Assembly: GCF_000697965.2 (NCBI RefSeq)
Contig: NZ_CP015880.1
Coordinates: forward strand, 992,001 to 1,056,000
Direction: 5' to 3'
Source: Ensifer adhaerens
GTDB taxonomy: Bacteria; Pseudomonadota; Alphaproteobacteria; Rhizobiales; Rhizobiaceae
Length of the DNA stretch: 64,000 nucleotides
Positions 37,335-45,781 of this stretch are shown piece by piece; within the stretch, counting starts at the first letter, position 1, and the number at the start of each line of letters is the position of its first letter. The notes beneath the pieces are model-generated. The model was not told the DNA's origin. It was given only the letters and a program-made list of their open reading frames with translations, and made no database searches. The position numbers and the translations under genes were made by a program.

Positions 37335-37447
37335 GACGTCTCCTCATTCGTCAGATGAACTCTCCTGTTGCAATTGTATCGCGGATGGAGCGAGTATTTG
37401 TTCCACAGTTGCCACGTTGACGCCTGATCGCGGGAGGAAAATTCGAA

Positions 37448-37921
37448 ATGCCGTCCGATGTGAAAGAAAGTCTTCAGCCTGTGCGAAAGCTGCTGCGGCT
37501 CATTCAGGCCGATAGCGGCCAGTCGCTCTCCGATCTCGCGGAGAAAGCCGGCATGTCGCAAAGCTCGGCCTGGCGGCGGCTGCAGGAACTGGAGACGGAT
37601 GGCGTCATTCGCAAGCGCGTGGCGCTGCTCGATCCGGCAAAGCTCGACTTGAAACTCTGTATCATCGCCCATGTGACGCTCGAAGATCATCACGACGAGG
37701 CGATTGCCGCCTTTTCCGCCGTCGTGCGCGACCGGCCGGAGATCATGGAGTGCTACGCTCTATCCGGCACATTCGACTACATGCTGAAGATCCGCGCCAA
37801 TGACGTCGAAAGCTACGATACCTTCATGACGCGCTATCTGATGCGCAATCCCCATGTGCGCACCGTGGTGTCGAGCTTCGTCCTGCGCGAACTCAAGTCG
37901 ACGACGGAGTTGCCGATTTAG
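37448..37921 (+). CDS. Lrp/AsnC-family regulator, probable regulator of phhA
   Basis: A 157-aa Lrp/AsnC protein: an N-terminal helix-turn-helix (LSDLAEKAGMSQSSAWRRLQ, then ELETDGVIRKRVALLDP) and a C-terminal RAM ligand/oligomer domain (HVTLEDHHDEAIAAF through YALSGTFDYMLKIRANDVES). GGGAGGAAAATTCG precedes the start. Its divergent placement next to phhA suggests it responds to phenylalanine or tyrosine and controls that gene. That link is inference from position. Confidence 0.92.
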   Translation: MPSDVKESLQPVRKLLRLIQADSGQSLSDLAEKAGMSQSSAWRRLQELETDGVIRKRVALLDPAKLDLKLCIIAHVTLEDHHDEAIAAFSAVVRDRPEIMECYALSGTFDYMLKIRANDVESYDTFMTRYLMRNPHVRTVVSSFVLRELKSTTELPI

Positions 37922-37956
37922 CCCGCTTGTGGCGGCGACCGTGCGCAGCCGCAGAA

Positions 37957-38295
37957 CTAGGGGCGTTCGAAACCGTATTGGCGCTCGATCTTGCCCACAC
38001 GAACCTGATAATCCTCGTACCAGCGCTCGCGGCCGAGGCGCTGGGCCGTCAGGTGGCGGACATTGTTTTTCCAGGCCGCGATGCTCTCCTCATCCGCCCA
38101 GTAGGAATTGGTTAGGCCGAAGCCGTCGGCGCCGCGCACGCTTTCGAGACCGAGAAAACCCGGCTGCTCGCGCGCAAGTCGCTCCATTTCGTCTCCCATG
38201 TTGTCGTAGCCGTGGTCGCCTGCCGTGCGCCGCGAGGCGAACGTGACGATGTAATAGGGCGGCGCTGGGGTCTTGGCGACGGGGGAGCTTGTCAT
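37957..38295 (-). CDS. Antibiotic biosynthesis monooxygenase (ABM) domain protein
   Basis: A 112-aa single-domain protein with the dimeric alpha/beta ABM fold. The core is YYIVTFASRRTAGDHGYD, then MERLAREQPGFLGLESVRG, and SYWADEESIAAWKNNVRHL with the conserved tryptophan. Such proteins act as quinol or small-molecule monooxygenases or heme-binding proteins; no cofactor is implied by the sequence. ATG 38295 is chosen over the upstream start because the extension is not conserved-looking. It lies between the lrp gene (convergent) and rpsI. Confidence 0.8.
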   Translation of the reverse strand: MTSSPVAKTPAPPYYIVTFASRRTAGDHGYDNMGDEMERLAREQPGFLGLESVRGADGFGLTNSYWADEESIAAWKNNVRHLTAQRLGRERWYEDYQVRVGKIERQYGFERP

Positions 38296-38334
38296 GCTGT
38301 GCCTCGAGGGGTCGACGTTGCGGCGGATGATAAC

Positions 38335-38363
38335 AAAAAAAGGCGGAGCAAAGCCCCGCCTTT
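38335..38363 (-). terminator. Intrinsic terminator of rplM-rpsI
   Basis: On the minus strand AAAGGCGG pairs with CCGCCTTT, with an inner GC pair and a short loop, followed by seven T residues, starting about 20 nt after the rpsI stop. Confidence 0.88.
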
Positions 38364-38385
38364 CCAAGTGTCGCAGTTGAAGCGA

Positions 38386-38853
38386 TTAACGCTTCGAGAA
38401 CTGGAACGAACGACGTGCCTTCGCACGGCCGTACTTCTTACGCTCGACCACGCGGCTGTCGCGGGTGAGGAAGCCACCGCGCTTCAGGACCGAGCGCAGG
38501 CCCGGTTCGAAGTAGGTGAGTGCCTTGGAGATGCCGTGACGAACGGCACCGGCCTGGCCGGAAAGACCACCGCCAGCAACGGTCGCGTCGATGTCGAATT
38601 GGCCGTCACGGGCAGCAGCGACGATCGGCTGCTGCAGGATCATCTGCAGAACCGGACGGGCGAAGTAAGCCGCGTAGGGCTTGCCGTTGATGGTGATCTT
38701 GCCGGTGCCCGGCTTGACCCATACGCGGGCGACAGCGTCCTTACGCTTGCCGGTCGCGTAGGAGCGACCCTGGGCGTCGACCTTCTTGACGTGAACCGGA
38801 GCAGCCGGTTCCGCGGTCGTGGCGATTTCCTTGAGAGCGGAAAGGTCAGCCAT
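38386..38853 (-). CDS. rpsI: 30S ribosomal protein S9
   Basis: The 155-aa protein has an N-terminal extension of about 25 residues followed by the universal S9 core: [20 protein letters not shown], a central [19 protein letters not shown] and the tail [26 protein letters not shown] end, given here in pieces as [13 protein letters not shown] and QFSKR. The C-terminal SKR reaches the P-site tRNA in the ribosome. It follows rplM by 2 nt and ends at an intrinsic terminator. Confidence 0.98.
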   Translation of the reverse strand: MADLSALKEIATTAEPAAPVHVKKVDAQGRSYATGKRKDAVARVWVKPGTGKITINGKPYAAYFARPVLQMILQQPIVAAARDGQFDIDATVAGGGLSGQAGAVRHGISKALTYFEPGLRSVLKRGGFLTRDSRVVERKKYGRAKARRSFQFSKR

Positions 38854-38855
38854 TA

Positions 38856-39320
38856 TCAGGCGCTCCTTGTGTTCTTGCTGTTCAGCTTGGCGACGTCGAG
38901 GACGGCCGGCTGCTGTGCTTCATGCGGGTGGTTGGCGCCTGCGTATACGCGCAGGTTCTTCATCTGGCGACGGCCAAGCGGACCGCGCGGAACCATGCGC
39001 TCGACGGCCTTCTCGATGACGCGCTCCGGAAAGCGGCCTTCGATGATCTGGCGCGCGGTGCGCTCCTTGATGCCGCCGGGGTAGCCGGTGTGCCAGTAGT
39101 ACTTCTTGTCGGTGTACTTCTTGCCCGTCAGAACTGCCTTCTCGGCGTTGATGACGATGACGTTGTCGCCGTCGTCAACATGCGGGGTGAAGGTAGCTTT
39201 GTGCTTGCCGCGCAGGCGGTTTGCGATGAGGGAAGCGAGGCGACCAACAACGAGGCCTTCGGCGTCGATGATGATCCACTTCTTCTCCACCTCTGCAGGC
39301 TTCTGAATGAAGGTTGCCAT
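38856..39320 (-). CDS. rplM: 50S ribosomal protein L13
   Basis: The 154-aa protein shows the L13 hallmarks: [40 protein letters not shown], the [16 protein letters not shown] loop and [19 protein letters not shown]. The ATG at 39320 is the family start; the open frame upstream is leader sequence. It heads the rplM-rpsI operon with a near-consensus promoter about 120 nt upstream. Confidence 0.98.
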   Translation of the reverse strand: MATFIQKPAEVEKKWIIIDAEGLVVGRLASLIANRLRGKHKATFTPHVDDGDNVIVINAEKAVLTGKKYTDKKYYWHTGYPGGIKERTARQIIEGRFPERVIEKAVERMVPRGPLGRRQMKNLRVYAGANHPHEAQQPAVLDVAKLNSKNTRSA

Positions 39321-39438
39321 ATCAAAATCTTTCTTTGGACCCGAGCGGCGAACCGCTGGGCGTTTCTTGTTGCTTGGTTTTGTCCAGTTTCCCGGGCAAA
39401 AGAGAAAGCGGCCCTCAGAGGACCGCGATCTGCGGCAG

Positions 39439-39467
39439 CTTATACGCAAGTGCGAAACAAGCGTCAA
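39439..39467 (-). promoter_or_regulatory. Sigma-70 promoter of rplM-rpsI
   Basis: On the minus strand TTGACG and TATAAG are exactly 17 nt apart, about 119 nt upstream of the rplM ATG. It is the best sigma-70 match I found in the window and fits a highly expressed ribosomal operon. Confidence 0.8.
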
Positions 39468-39544
39468 GAACGCGAAATCTGCGACATGGAAATAAAGATA
39501 AGCAAAAACAATATGTTATATGTATGGTATTTTGATACCACAAA

Positions 39545-39976
39545 TTATCGCGGCGGAATCGAATAGGTCGCTGTGGCATGCGCAACGAGGTCGTCGTCGC
39601 CAACCTTGACGATCGACGCGTCGAGAACGGCGAGCCGCTTGCCGAGTTTGAGGATGCGGCAGGTGCATTCGAGCGGTTCCGGCTCGGGCTTGCGCAGGAA
39701 GTTGATGTTGAGATTGGTGGTGACGGCAAGCGCAACCGGTCCGATATGGGCGATCAATGCGACATAGGCCGAGACGTCCGCGAGCGCGAAAAGCGTAGGG
39801 CCGGAAACCGTGCCGCCTGGCCGGATATGCCGTTCGTTCGGATCGAGCCGCATGGTGGCAAAGCCGGGTCCAACAGCCGTGACATGGAAGACCTTGCCGT
39901 CGGTATGGACCTGCGGGAAATCCGTGTCGAGAAATCGGTTGAGGTCGTCGACGGTCATGATCGGCTCGATGGTCAT
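39545..39976 (-). CDS. PaaI-family hotdog thioesterase
   Basis: A 143-aa hotdog-fold protein of the PaaI/YdiI group, which hydrolyses acyl- or aryl-CoA thioesters. The central helix segment is RHIRPGGTVSGPTLFALAD, with the catalytic acidic residue at its end, followed by LAVTTNLNINFLRKPEPE and the strand pattern of the second half. It is divergent from an enoyl-CoA hydratase, suggesting a shared role in acyl-CoA turnover. The substrate is not predictable. Confidence 0.87.
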   Translation of the reverse strand: MTIEPIMTVDDLNRFLDTDFPQVHTDGKVFHVTAVGPGFATMRLDPNERHIRPGGTVSGPTLFALADVSAYVALIAHIGPVALAVTTNLNINFLRKPEPEPLECTCRILKLGKRLAVLDASIVKVGDDDLVAHATATYSIPPR

Positions 39977-40142
39977 GCATTCTATCCTTCAACATGTCTG
40001 TCCGTCACCTGAAACCGGCTGGTGGCCGGACGCAAGGCGGAAAATGGTCGTAGGCGGAATGCGTCACCGGGGTGTGCTGTCGGCTTGCACGGCACGCGTG
40101 GCCGGCGTACCACCAACCAAATTCAAGTTTCAGGAGAAGAAG

Positions 40143-40964
40143 ATGGCCGACGTCGTGTCGTTCAAGAAGGAAGAGCCGAACGGCCTGCTGCTGCGTGAAC
40201 AGTCAGGGCCCGTCTTGCGGCTGACGCTCAACAACCCGCCGGCCAACGTGCTGTCGATCGCCATGATGGAGGCGCTGCACGCCGAGTTCGATGCGGTCGC
40301 CACCGCCAAGGACATCAGGGTCGTCGTGCTCGCCGCCACGGGCAAGCTGTTTTCCGCCGGTCACGATCTGAAAGAAATGACTGCGCACCGCGAAGACGAC
40401 GACCGGGGCAGGGCCTTCTTCGAACGGACGATCCGCCTCTGCGGCGATCTCATGCTGAAAATCACCCGGCTGCCGCAGGCCGTCATCGCCGAGATCGATG
40501 GTTTGGCTACGGCAGCTGGCTGCCAGCTCGTCGCAAGCTGTGACCTCGCGATCTGCACTGACAGCTCCACCTTCTGCACGCCCGGTGTCAATATCGGCCT
40601 CTTCTGCTCGACGCCGATGGTCGCGCTCACGCGTGCGGCACATCGCAAGCAGGCGATGGAAATGCTGCTCACCGGCGAGACCATCGACGCTTCGACCGCC
40701 AAGGATTTCGGTCTCGTCAACCGCATCGTACCGCAGCAGTACCTGCGCCAGGTGGTCGACAAATACGCAGCAGTCATTGCCTCGAAGTCGCCGCAGGCGC
40801 TGAAGATCGGCAAGGAGGCCTTCTATCGCCAGGCGGAGATGGACCTGCCAGAGGCCTACGACTATGCCGTCGGCGTCATGGTCGAGAACATGCTCGCGCG
40901 CGATGCCGAGGACGGTATCGGCGCATTCCTCGGCAAGCGCATGCCGGAATGGAAGGAAGACTGA
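40143..40964 (+). CDS. Enoyl-CoA hydratase/isomerase family protein
   Basis: A 273-aa crotonase-fold protein. The CoA-binding segment is KLFSAGHDLKEM, the oxyanion hole lies near AEIDGLATAAGCQLVASCDL, and CTPGVNIGLFCSTPMVALTR follows. The usual catalytic glutamates of classical hydratases (in the GG-G-E-A and P-E-x-x-x-G positions) are replaced: the second motif reads TPGVNIG, so this is the ECHDC3-like subgroup, whose activity is less certain. CAGGAGAAGAAG precedes ATG 40143. It is divergent from the thioesterase. Confidence 0.88.
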   Translation: MADVVSFKKEEPNGLLLREQSGPVLRLTLNNPPANVLSIAMMEALHAEFDAVATAKDIRVVVLAATGKLFSAGHDLKEMTAHREDDDRGRAFFERTIRLCGDLMLKITRLPQAVIAEIDGLATAAGCQLVASCDLAICTDSSTFCTPGVNIGLFCSTPMVALTRAAHRKQAMEMLLTGETIDASTAKDFGLVNRIVPQQYLRQVVDKYAAVIASKSPQALKIGKEAFYRQAEMDLPEAYDYAVGVMVENMLARDAEDGIGAFLGKRMPEWKED

Positions 40965-40967
40965 CGC

Positions 40968-41804
40968 TCAGGCGAGCTTCAGGAGCAGGGCGCCGAGCGC
41001 GATGACGCAGGCCGCTGCGATGCGCCAGACGCTGACCGGTTCCTTGAGGAACACGACCGAGATCACCACGGCAAAGAGGATCGAGGTCTCGCGGAGTGCC
41101 GCGACGGTTGCAACCGGCGCCTTGGTCATCGCCCAGAGCGCCAAGCCATAGGCGCCGATCGAGCCGGCGCCGCCGATGAGGCCCCGCCACCAGTTCTTGT
41201 AGACGTGGCGGGCGACCGGCTTGATGCCGCGCCGGGCAAAGGCCCAGGTGAAAAGCAGAACCGGCGGCAGCAGCGCCATCCACAGCGTGTAGGAGATCGC
41301 ATTGCCCGAGACGCGCGCGCCGATGCCGTCGACAAAGGTGTAACTTGCGATGACGCAGGCATTGAGCAGCGCAAGCACGATCGCGTTCTTGCCGCCCTTG
41401 CGCGACTCGAAGGCGAGCGTCAGCACCCCGGCAGAGATCGTTAGGATACCGATCATCGTTCCGAAGGTGAGCTTTTCGCCGATCAACGCCCCACTGGTCA
41501 TCGCGACGATCAACGGCGCCGCTCCGCGCATCAGCGGATAGACAAGGCCGATGTCGCCGGCGCGATAGGATGCGGCGACGAGCTGGAAATAGGCGAACTG
41601 GAACAGTGCCGAAACCAGGATGTATGGCCACGCTTCCGGTTTGGGCAATGGCATGAACGGCAGGAAGGGGATGGCGACGGCTGCGGCCCCGAGCGCGATC
41701 ATCGCAGCGTCGAGCGACTTTTCCGTTCCCGCCTTGACCAACGCATTCCAGGTCGCGTGCAACAACGCCCCGAACAGGACGAGCGCAATGACATCAAGCG
41801 GCAA
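40968..41804 (-). CDS. EamA/DMT-family transporter
   Basis: A drug/metabolite transporter with ten spans arranged as two EamA repeats; the first contains LFGALLHATWNALVKAG and the second VIALGALLLKLA at its end. The TTG at 41804 is preferred (278 aa) because CGAGG lies 8 nt upstream and the first span starts right after; a longer reading from TTG 41897 (309 aa) has no Shine-Dalgarno site. It ends 3 nt from the convergent enoyl-CoA hydratase stop. The substrate is unknown. Confidence 0.82.
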   Translation of the reverse strand: MPLDVIALVLFGALLHATWNALVKAGTEKSLDAAMIALGAAAVAIPFLPFMPLPKPEAWPYILVSALFQFAYFQLVAASYRAGDIGLVYPLMRGAAPLIVAMTSGALIGEKLTFGTMIGILTISAGVLTLAFESRKGGKNAIVLALLNACVIASYTFVDGIGARVSGNAISYTLWMALLPPVLLFTWAFARRGIKPVARHVYKNWWRGLIGGAGSIGAYGLALWAMTKAPVATVAALRETSILFAVVISVVFLKEPVSVWRIAAACVIALGALLLKLA

Positions 41805-41990
41805 GATTGAAACCTCGGAAACGGTGTAGCGGGCGTTGAGACGCTTGTCGCGCCGCACGGGCGCAAAAGCAACCGGAAAGTCTTGCGGAAGCGGCAATCT
41901 TTGGCGGGGGACGAGCGGGCCGCACGGTTGACTTGGCCGGCCTCGCCATCATTATACGACCGTTTAACACGAACGGATCCGAAGCTGCAG

Positions 41991-42419
41991 ATGAACCACG
42001 ACGCTTACCCGGACTATTATCTCGCAGACATCCTGCGCGAGACCAAGACGATCGCCCTTGTCGGCGCTTCGCCGAATCCTGAGCGTCCGAGCCATCGGGT
42101 CATGGCGTTTCTGCTGCGCAAGGGCTACCGGGTAATCCCGATCAATCCCGGGCATGTCGGCAAGAGCATCCAAGGCCAGGCCGTGGTCGGCCGGCTCGCC
42201 GATATCAAGGAGCCGATCGATATGGTCGACGTCTTCCGCGCTGCCGACGCCCTGCCGGCGCTCGTCGACGAGATTCTCGCGTTGGAGACGCTGCCGAAGG
42301 CGATCTGGGGCCAGCTCTCCGTGCGCCATGACGGCGCTGCGGCGAAAGCGGAAGCCGCCGGCATCAAGGTGGTCATGGACCGCTGTCCGGCGATCGAGTA
42401 CCCACGCCTGATCGGCTGA
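41991..42419 (+). CDS. CoA-binding domain protein (YccU-like)
   Basis: A 142-aa Rossmann-fold protein of the succinyl-CoA-synthetase-type CoA-binding family. The nucleotide motif is KTIALVGASPNPERPSHRV, then VIPINPGHVGKSIQGQ and the C-terminal VVMDRCPAIEYPRL typical of YccU homologues. Such proteins bind CoA in vitro, but the cellular role is unknown. It lies upstream of metY with a 204-nt gap, so co-transcription is uncertain. Confidence 0.88.
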   Translation: MNHDAYPDYYLADILRETKTIALVGASPNPERPSHRVMAFLLRKGYRVIPINPGHVGKSIQGQAVVGRLADIKEPIDMVDVFRAADALPALVDEILALETLPKAIWGQLSVRHDGAAAKAEAAGIKVVMDRCPAIEYPRLIG

Positions 42420-42623
42420 TCTCGGGCGGCACATCGCCGGCGGACCATACAACCGTCAGTTCTTGAAAAATCCTCTTTGACCGCATGCGAAGGCTCTGGA
42501 ATAGTGCCGCGGCTTGCGCGTGCAACTGCGCAGGTTCGATAGCGGTTCACGCGTAGATTCAAGGTGATAGAGCATCTCCGGCGCGCCGGTTGGCGGCCGC
42601 GCTCTGGTCACGGGAGGGACGAA

Positions 42624-43907
42624 ATGACGAAAGACAATCCTGGTTTCAACACGCTCGCAATCCATGCGGGGGCGCAACCTGACCCAACCACGGGTGCACG
42701 GGCGACGCCGATCTACCAGACGACGAGCTTCGTCTTCAACGACACCGACCATGCGGCGGCACTCTTCGGTCTCCAGCAGTTCGGCAACATCTATACCCGC
42801 ATCATGAACCCGACGCAGGCAGTGCTCGAAGAGCGTATTGCCGCGCTCGAAGGCGGCACGGCGGCGCTCGCCGTCGCCTCCGGCCACGCCGCACAGCTCC
42901 TCGTCTTCCACACGATCATGAGCCCGGGCGACAATTTCATTGCCGCCAACCGGCTTTATGGCGGCTCGGTCAACCAGTTCGGCCACGCCTTCAAGTCCTT
43001 CGACTGGCAGGTCCGCTGGGCCGACCCTGCCGATCCGGCTTCCATTGAGGCGAAGATCGATCGGCGCACCAAGGCGATCTTCATCGAGAGCCTCGCCAAT
43101 CCCGGCGGCACCTTCGTCGATATTGCCGCCATCGCCGAGGTTGCCCGCAAGCACGACCTGCCGCTGATCGTCGACAACACCATGGCCACACCTTACCTGT
43201 TGCGGCCGCTGGAGCATGGCGCCGATATCGTCGTGCATTCGCTGACGAAGTTCATCGGCGGCCACGGCAACTCCATGGGCGGCGTCATCGTCGATGGCGG
43301 CACCTTCGACTGGTCGAAGTCCGGCAAGTATCCGATGCTGTCCGAACCGCGTCCGGAGTATGCCGGCGTCGTGCTGCATCAGACCTTCGGTAACATCGCC
43401 TTCGCCATTGCCGCGCGTGTCCTCGGCCTGCGCGACTTCGGTCCGGCGATCTCGCCGTTCAATGCCTTCATGCTGGTAACGGGCTCCGAAACGCTGCCGC
43501 TGCGCATGCAGCGCCATTGCGACAACGCACTTGCGGTCGCCAAGTGGCTGAAGACGCACGACAAGATTTCCTGGGTCAACTATGCCGGGCTGGAGGACGA
43601 CCCGAACCACGCCCTGCAGCAGCGCTATTCGCCGAAGGGCGCCGGTGCCGTCTTCACCTTCGGGCTCAAGGGTGGCTACGAGGCGGGCAAGCGTTTCGTC
43701 GAGGGGCTGGAAATGTTCTCTCACCTCGCCAATATCGGCGACACGCGCTCGCTCGTCATTCACCCAGCCTCGACCACGCATCGCCAGCTCACGCCCGAGC
43801 AGCAGGTGGCGGCCGGTGCCGGCCCTGACGTCGTGCGCCTGTCGGTCGGCATTGAGGATGTTTCGGACATCATCGCCGATCTCGAACAGTCGTTGGCAAA
43901 GCTTTGA
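42624..43907 (+). CDS. metY: O-acetylhomoserine aminocarboxypropyltransferase (sulfhydrylase)
   Basis: PLP enzyme making homocysteine from O-acetylhomoserine and sulfide in the direct-sulfhydrylation route to methionine. The 427-aa length and opening [20 protein letters not shown] fit the MetY group, which is longer than MetZ/MetB. Key segments are [20 protein letters not shown], the PLP-Lys motif [11 protein letters not shown] and the C-terminal [32 protein letters not shown] precedes ATG 42624. The 204-nt leader contains a GC-rich hairpin, but no riboswitch I recognise. Confidence 0.93.
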   Translation: MTKDNPGFNTLAIHAGAQPDPTTGARATPIYQTTSFVFNDTDHAAALFGLQQFGNIYTRIMNPTQAVLEERIAALEGGTAALAVASGHAAQLLVFHTIMSPGDNFIAANRLYGGSVNQFGHAFKSFDWQVRWADPADPASIEAKIDRRTKAIFIESLANPGGTFVDIAAIAEVARKHDLPLIVDNTMATPYLLRPLEHGADIVVHSLTKFIGGHGNSMGGVIVDGGTFDWSKSGKYPMLSEPRPEYAGVVLHQTFGNIAFAIAARVLGLRDFGPAISPFNAFMLVTGSETLPLRMQRHCDNALAVAKWLKTHDKISWVNYAGLEDDPNHALQQRYSPKGAGAVFTFGLKGGYEAGKRFVEGLEMFSHLANIGDTRSLVIHPASTTHRQLTPEQQVAAGAGPDVVRLSVGIEDVSDIIADLEQSLAKL

Positions 43908-43917
43908 AACACTAGCT

Positions 43918-43945
43918 GCGAAGGGCGCGCCAGCGCGCCCTTCGC
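43918..43945 (+). other. 13-bp hairpin between metY and the small cupin gene
   Basis: GCGAAGGGCGCGC pairs perfectly with GCGCGCCCTTCGC around a two-base gap, starting 11 nt after the metY stop. No T run follows; it may be a weak terminator, an mRNA-stabilising end for metY, or an attenuator for the next gene. Confidence 0.55.
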
Positions 43946-43957
43946 AAGGGTGCCAAG

Positions 43958-44302
43958 ATGACGAATATGCAGAAGTTTGACCTGTCCACCGCCGAGGCGG
44001 AAATCGGTACGCCTGCGGCCGACCGGCTCATCTCAGGTGCGCCGCAGTTCAAGACCTGGAACCTTGAGGAGGCCGAAGGTGGTCTCTATGCCGGGGTCTG
44101 GGAATCGACGCCCGGCAAATGGCGGATCGTCTACGAGGAGTGGGAATACTTCCACATCCTCTCAGGCTATTCGATCGTCACGCAGGATGGCGGCGAAGCG
44201 GCGCATCTGCGCGCCGGCGACAGCATGATCCTGCGTCCCGGCTTTGAGGGCACCTGGGAGGTCGTGGAGACGACCCGCAAGGACTATGTCATCCGTCTGT
44301 GA
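43958..44302 (+). CDS. Small cupin protein (EutQ/DUF861-like)
   Basis: A 114-aa single cupin of the (S)-ureidoglycine aminohydrolase/EutQ-like group: LYAGVWESTPGKWRIVYEEW, then EYFHILSGYSIVTQDGGEA and LRAGDSMILRPGFEGTWEV, a compact jelly roll with the GxxGTWxV ending common to the group. One metal ligand set (Glu, His) is recognisable. The function is unknown; many stand next to amino-acid catabolic genes. It follows metY by 50 nt. Confidence 0.85.
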   Translation: MTNMQKFDLSTAEAEIGTPAADRLISGAPQFKTWNLEEAEGGLYAGVWESTPGKWRIVYEEWEYFHILSGYSIVTQDGGEAAHLRAGDSMILRPGFEGTWEVVETTRKDYVIRL

Positions 44303-44337
44303 TCGCTGGGGCACCGGAGATCAGTCTTCGGTGCTCG

Positions 44338-45576
44338 TCACCAGACGAGGTCGAGGCGTTCCAGGCCGTGAAAATGGAACGCGTCCTTGACCTCGGGCTC
44401 GTTCTTCAGCCGCATGTTCGGCAGGCGCTGAAACAGAATAGGCAGCGCCAGATTGAGCTCCAGCCGGGCAAGCGGCGCGCCGATACAGAAATGCAGGCCC
44501 GCTCCGAAAGAGACATTGGCGCCTTCGTCGCGCGTCGGCCGGAACGCGTTCGGTCCGGTGAACTTCTTCGGGTCCACGTTCGCCGCTCCGAGCAGCAGGC
44601 CGATCTTGTCGCCCTTTCGCAGAGTGACGCCTTCATCGAGTTCGATATCCGAGAGCGCATAACGCTGGAAAATATGCAGCGGTGCCGCAAAGCGCAGACA
44701 CTCCTCCACCGTCAGCGCGGTTGCCGTCTCCGTGGCAAACAGGTCTTTCGCCGGAAGCCCGGATTGCAGGATTGTCTTCACCGCGTTGCCGATCTGGTGC
44801 ACGGTCGCCTCGTGACCTGCGTTGAGGAGGAGGGCGGTGGTCGAGACCAGCTCCGCCTCCGACAGCCGCTCGCCATCCTTTTCCGAGGTAATCATGTGCG
44901 TCAGCAGGTCGTCTGCGGGGGTGCGGCACTTCTCGGCGATGATGCCGCGCAGATAGTCGGCAAAATCTGCGGAGGCTTGGTTAGCGTCGAGTTCGGTCTC
45001 GTAGCTCGGGTTGAAGACATACATCCGAACCATGCGATGCGACCAGTCGAGCAGATCGGGCGCCGCTTCGACGGGAATGCCGAGCATGCGGGCGATGATG
45101 GTCACGGGAAGCGTTTCGGCAAAGCTTTTCAGCAGTTCGACCTCGCCGTCATCGGCAAAGCTGTCGATGAGGGCATGCGACAGTTGCTCGATGTCCGGCC
45201 GCAGCTGTTCGATCTGCCGCGAGACGAAGGCCCGGTTGACGAGCGTGCGCAGCCGCGTGTGCGCCGGTGGTTCGAGTTCCAGCAGCGAATGCGCTTCGAG
45301 CGCGTCGAAATCCTTCAGATGCGGCTTCGGCAGCGGCAGGCCGAGTTCGTCGCGTGTCGCCACATGCAGTATCTGCCGGCCGAAGCGTCGGTCGCGCAAA
45401 AGCGCGTTCACCAGGTCGTAGCCGGCGAAATACCATTGCTGACGTTCCTCCCAGAAGAAGGCCGGGCACTGCGCATGGATCTCGGCATAGGCTGCGAGCG
45501 GATCACGGTAGAAGGCTGGATCCCGCGCGTCGATGGAAACGCGCCTCAGCGTGCGGTCGATGGAAATGGCAGGCAT
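44338..45576 (-). CDS. Cytochrome P450
   Basis: A 412-aa soluble bacterial P450. The heme-thiolate loop is SFGAGLHFCIGAPLARLE with Cys364. The I-helix reads LLLNAGHEATVHQIGN, matching the AGxE/DT oxygen-activation motif with Thr kept, and the K-helix has VEECLRF with the E-x-x-R pair. ELEPPAHTRLRTLVNRAF in the C-helix region binds the heme propionates. There is no adjacent ferredoxin or reductase gene, so it must use electron partners encoded elsewhere. The substrate is unknown. Confidence 0.95.
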   Translation of the reverse strand: MPAISIDRTLRRVSIDARDPAFYRDPLAAYAEIHAQCPAFFWEERQQWYFAGYDLVNALLRDRRFGRQILHVATRDELGLPLPKPHLKDFDALEAHSLLELEPPAHTRLRTLVNRAFVSRQIEQLRPDIEQLSHALIDSFADDGEVELLKSFAETLPVTIIARMLGIPVEAAPDLLDWSHRMVRMYVFNPSYETELDANQASADFADYLRGIIAEKCRTPADDLLTHMITSEKDGERLSEAELVSTTALLLNAGHEATVHQIGNAVKTILQSGLPAKDLFATETATALTVEECLRFAAPLHIFQRYALSDIELDEGVTLRKGDKIGLLLGAANVDPKKFTGPNAFRPTRDEGANVSFGAGLHFCIGAPLARLELNLALPILFQRLPNMRLKNEPEVKDAFHFHGLERLDLVW

Positions 45577-45781
45577 GGCAGCGGCTCTTCGCGGACTTCA
45601 ATGGTCCCTATGTCTAAGGGAACCGCGGTTCGGCCGGCAAGGGCGGATATCGGCACCCGCCGCCATCGGGGCGTTGACAGCACGTGCCATGGCGGCCAAT
45701 CTCTGCTGGCTGCGTAGGGCGCATCGGCAGAGGGCTGAAAGGGCAACGCCCGCCTACGGAACACAGACCGTAGTTGCGCCC

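Noticed and set aside
42420..42623. Possible SAM-II or other methionine riboswitch upstream of metY
   Set aside because: Only a GGTGATA-like fragment and a GC-rich hairpin were found; the conserved SAM-II core (including GCTAAA) is missing. A covariance search would settle it.
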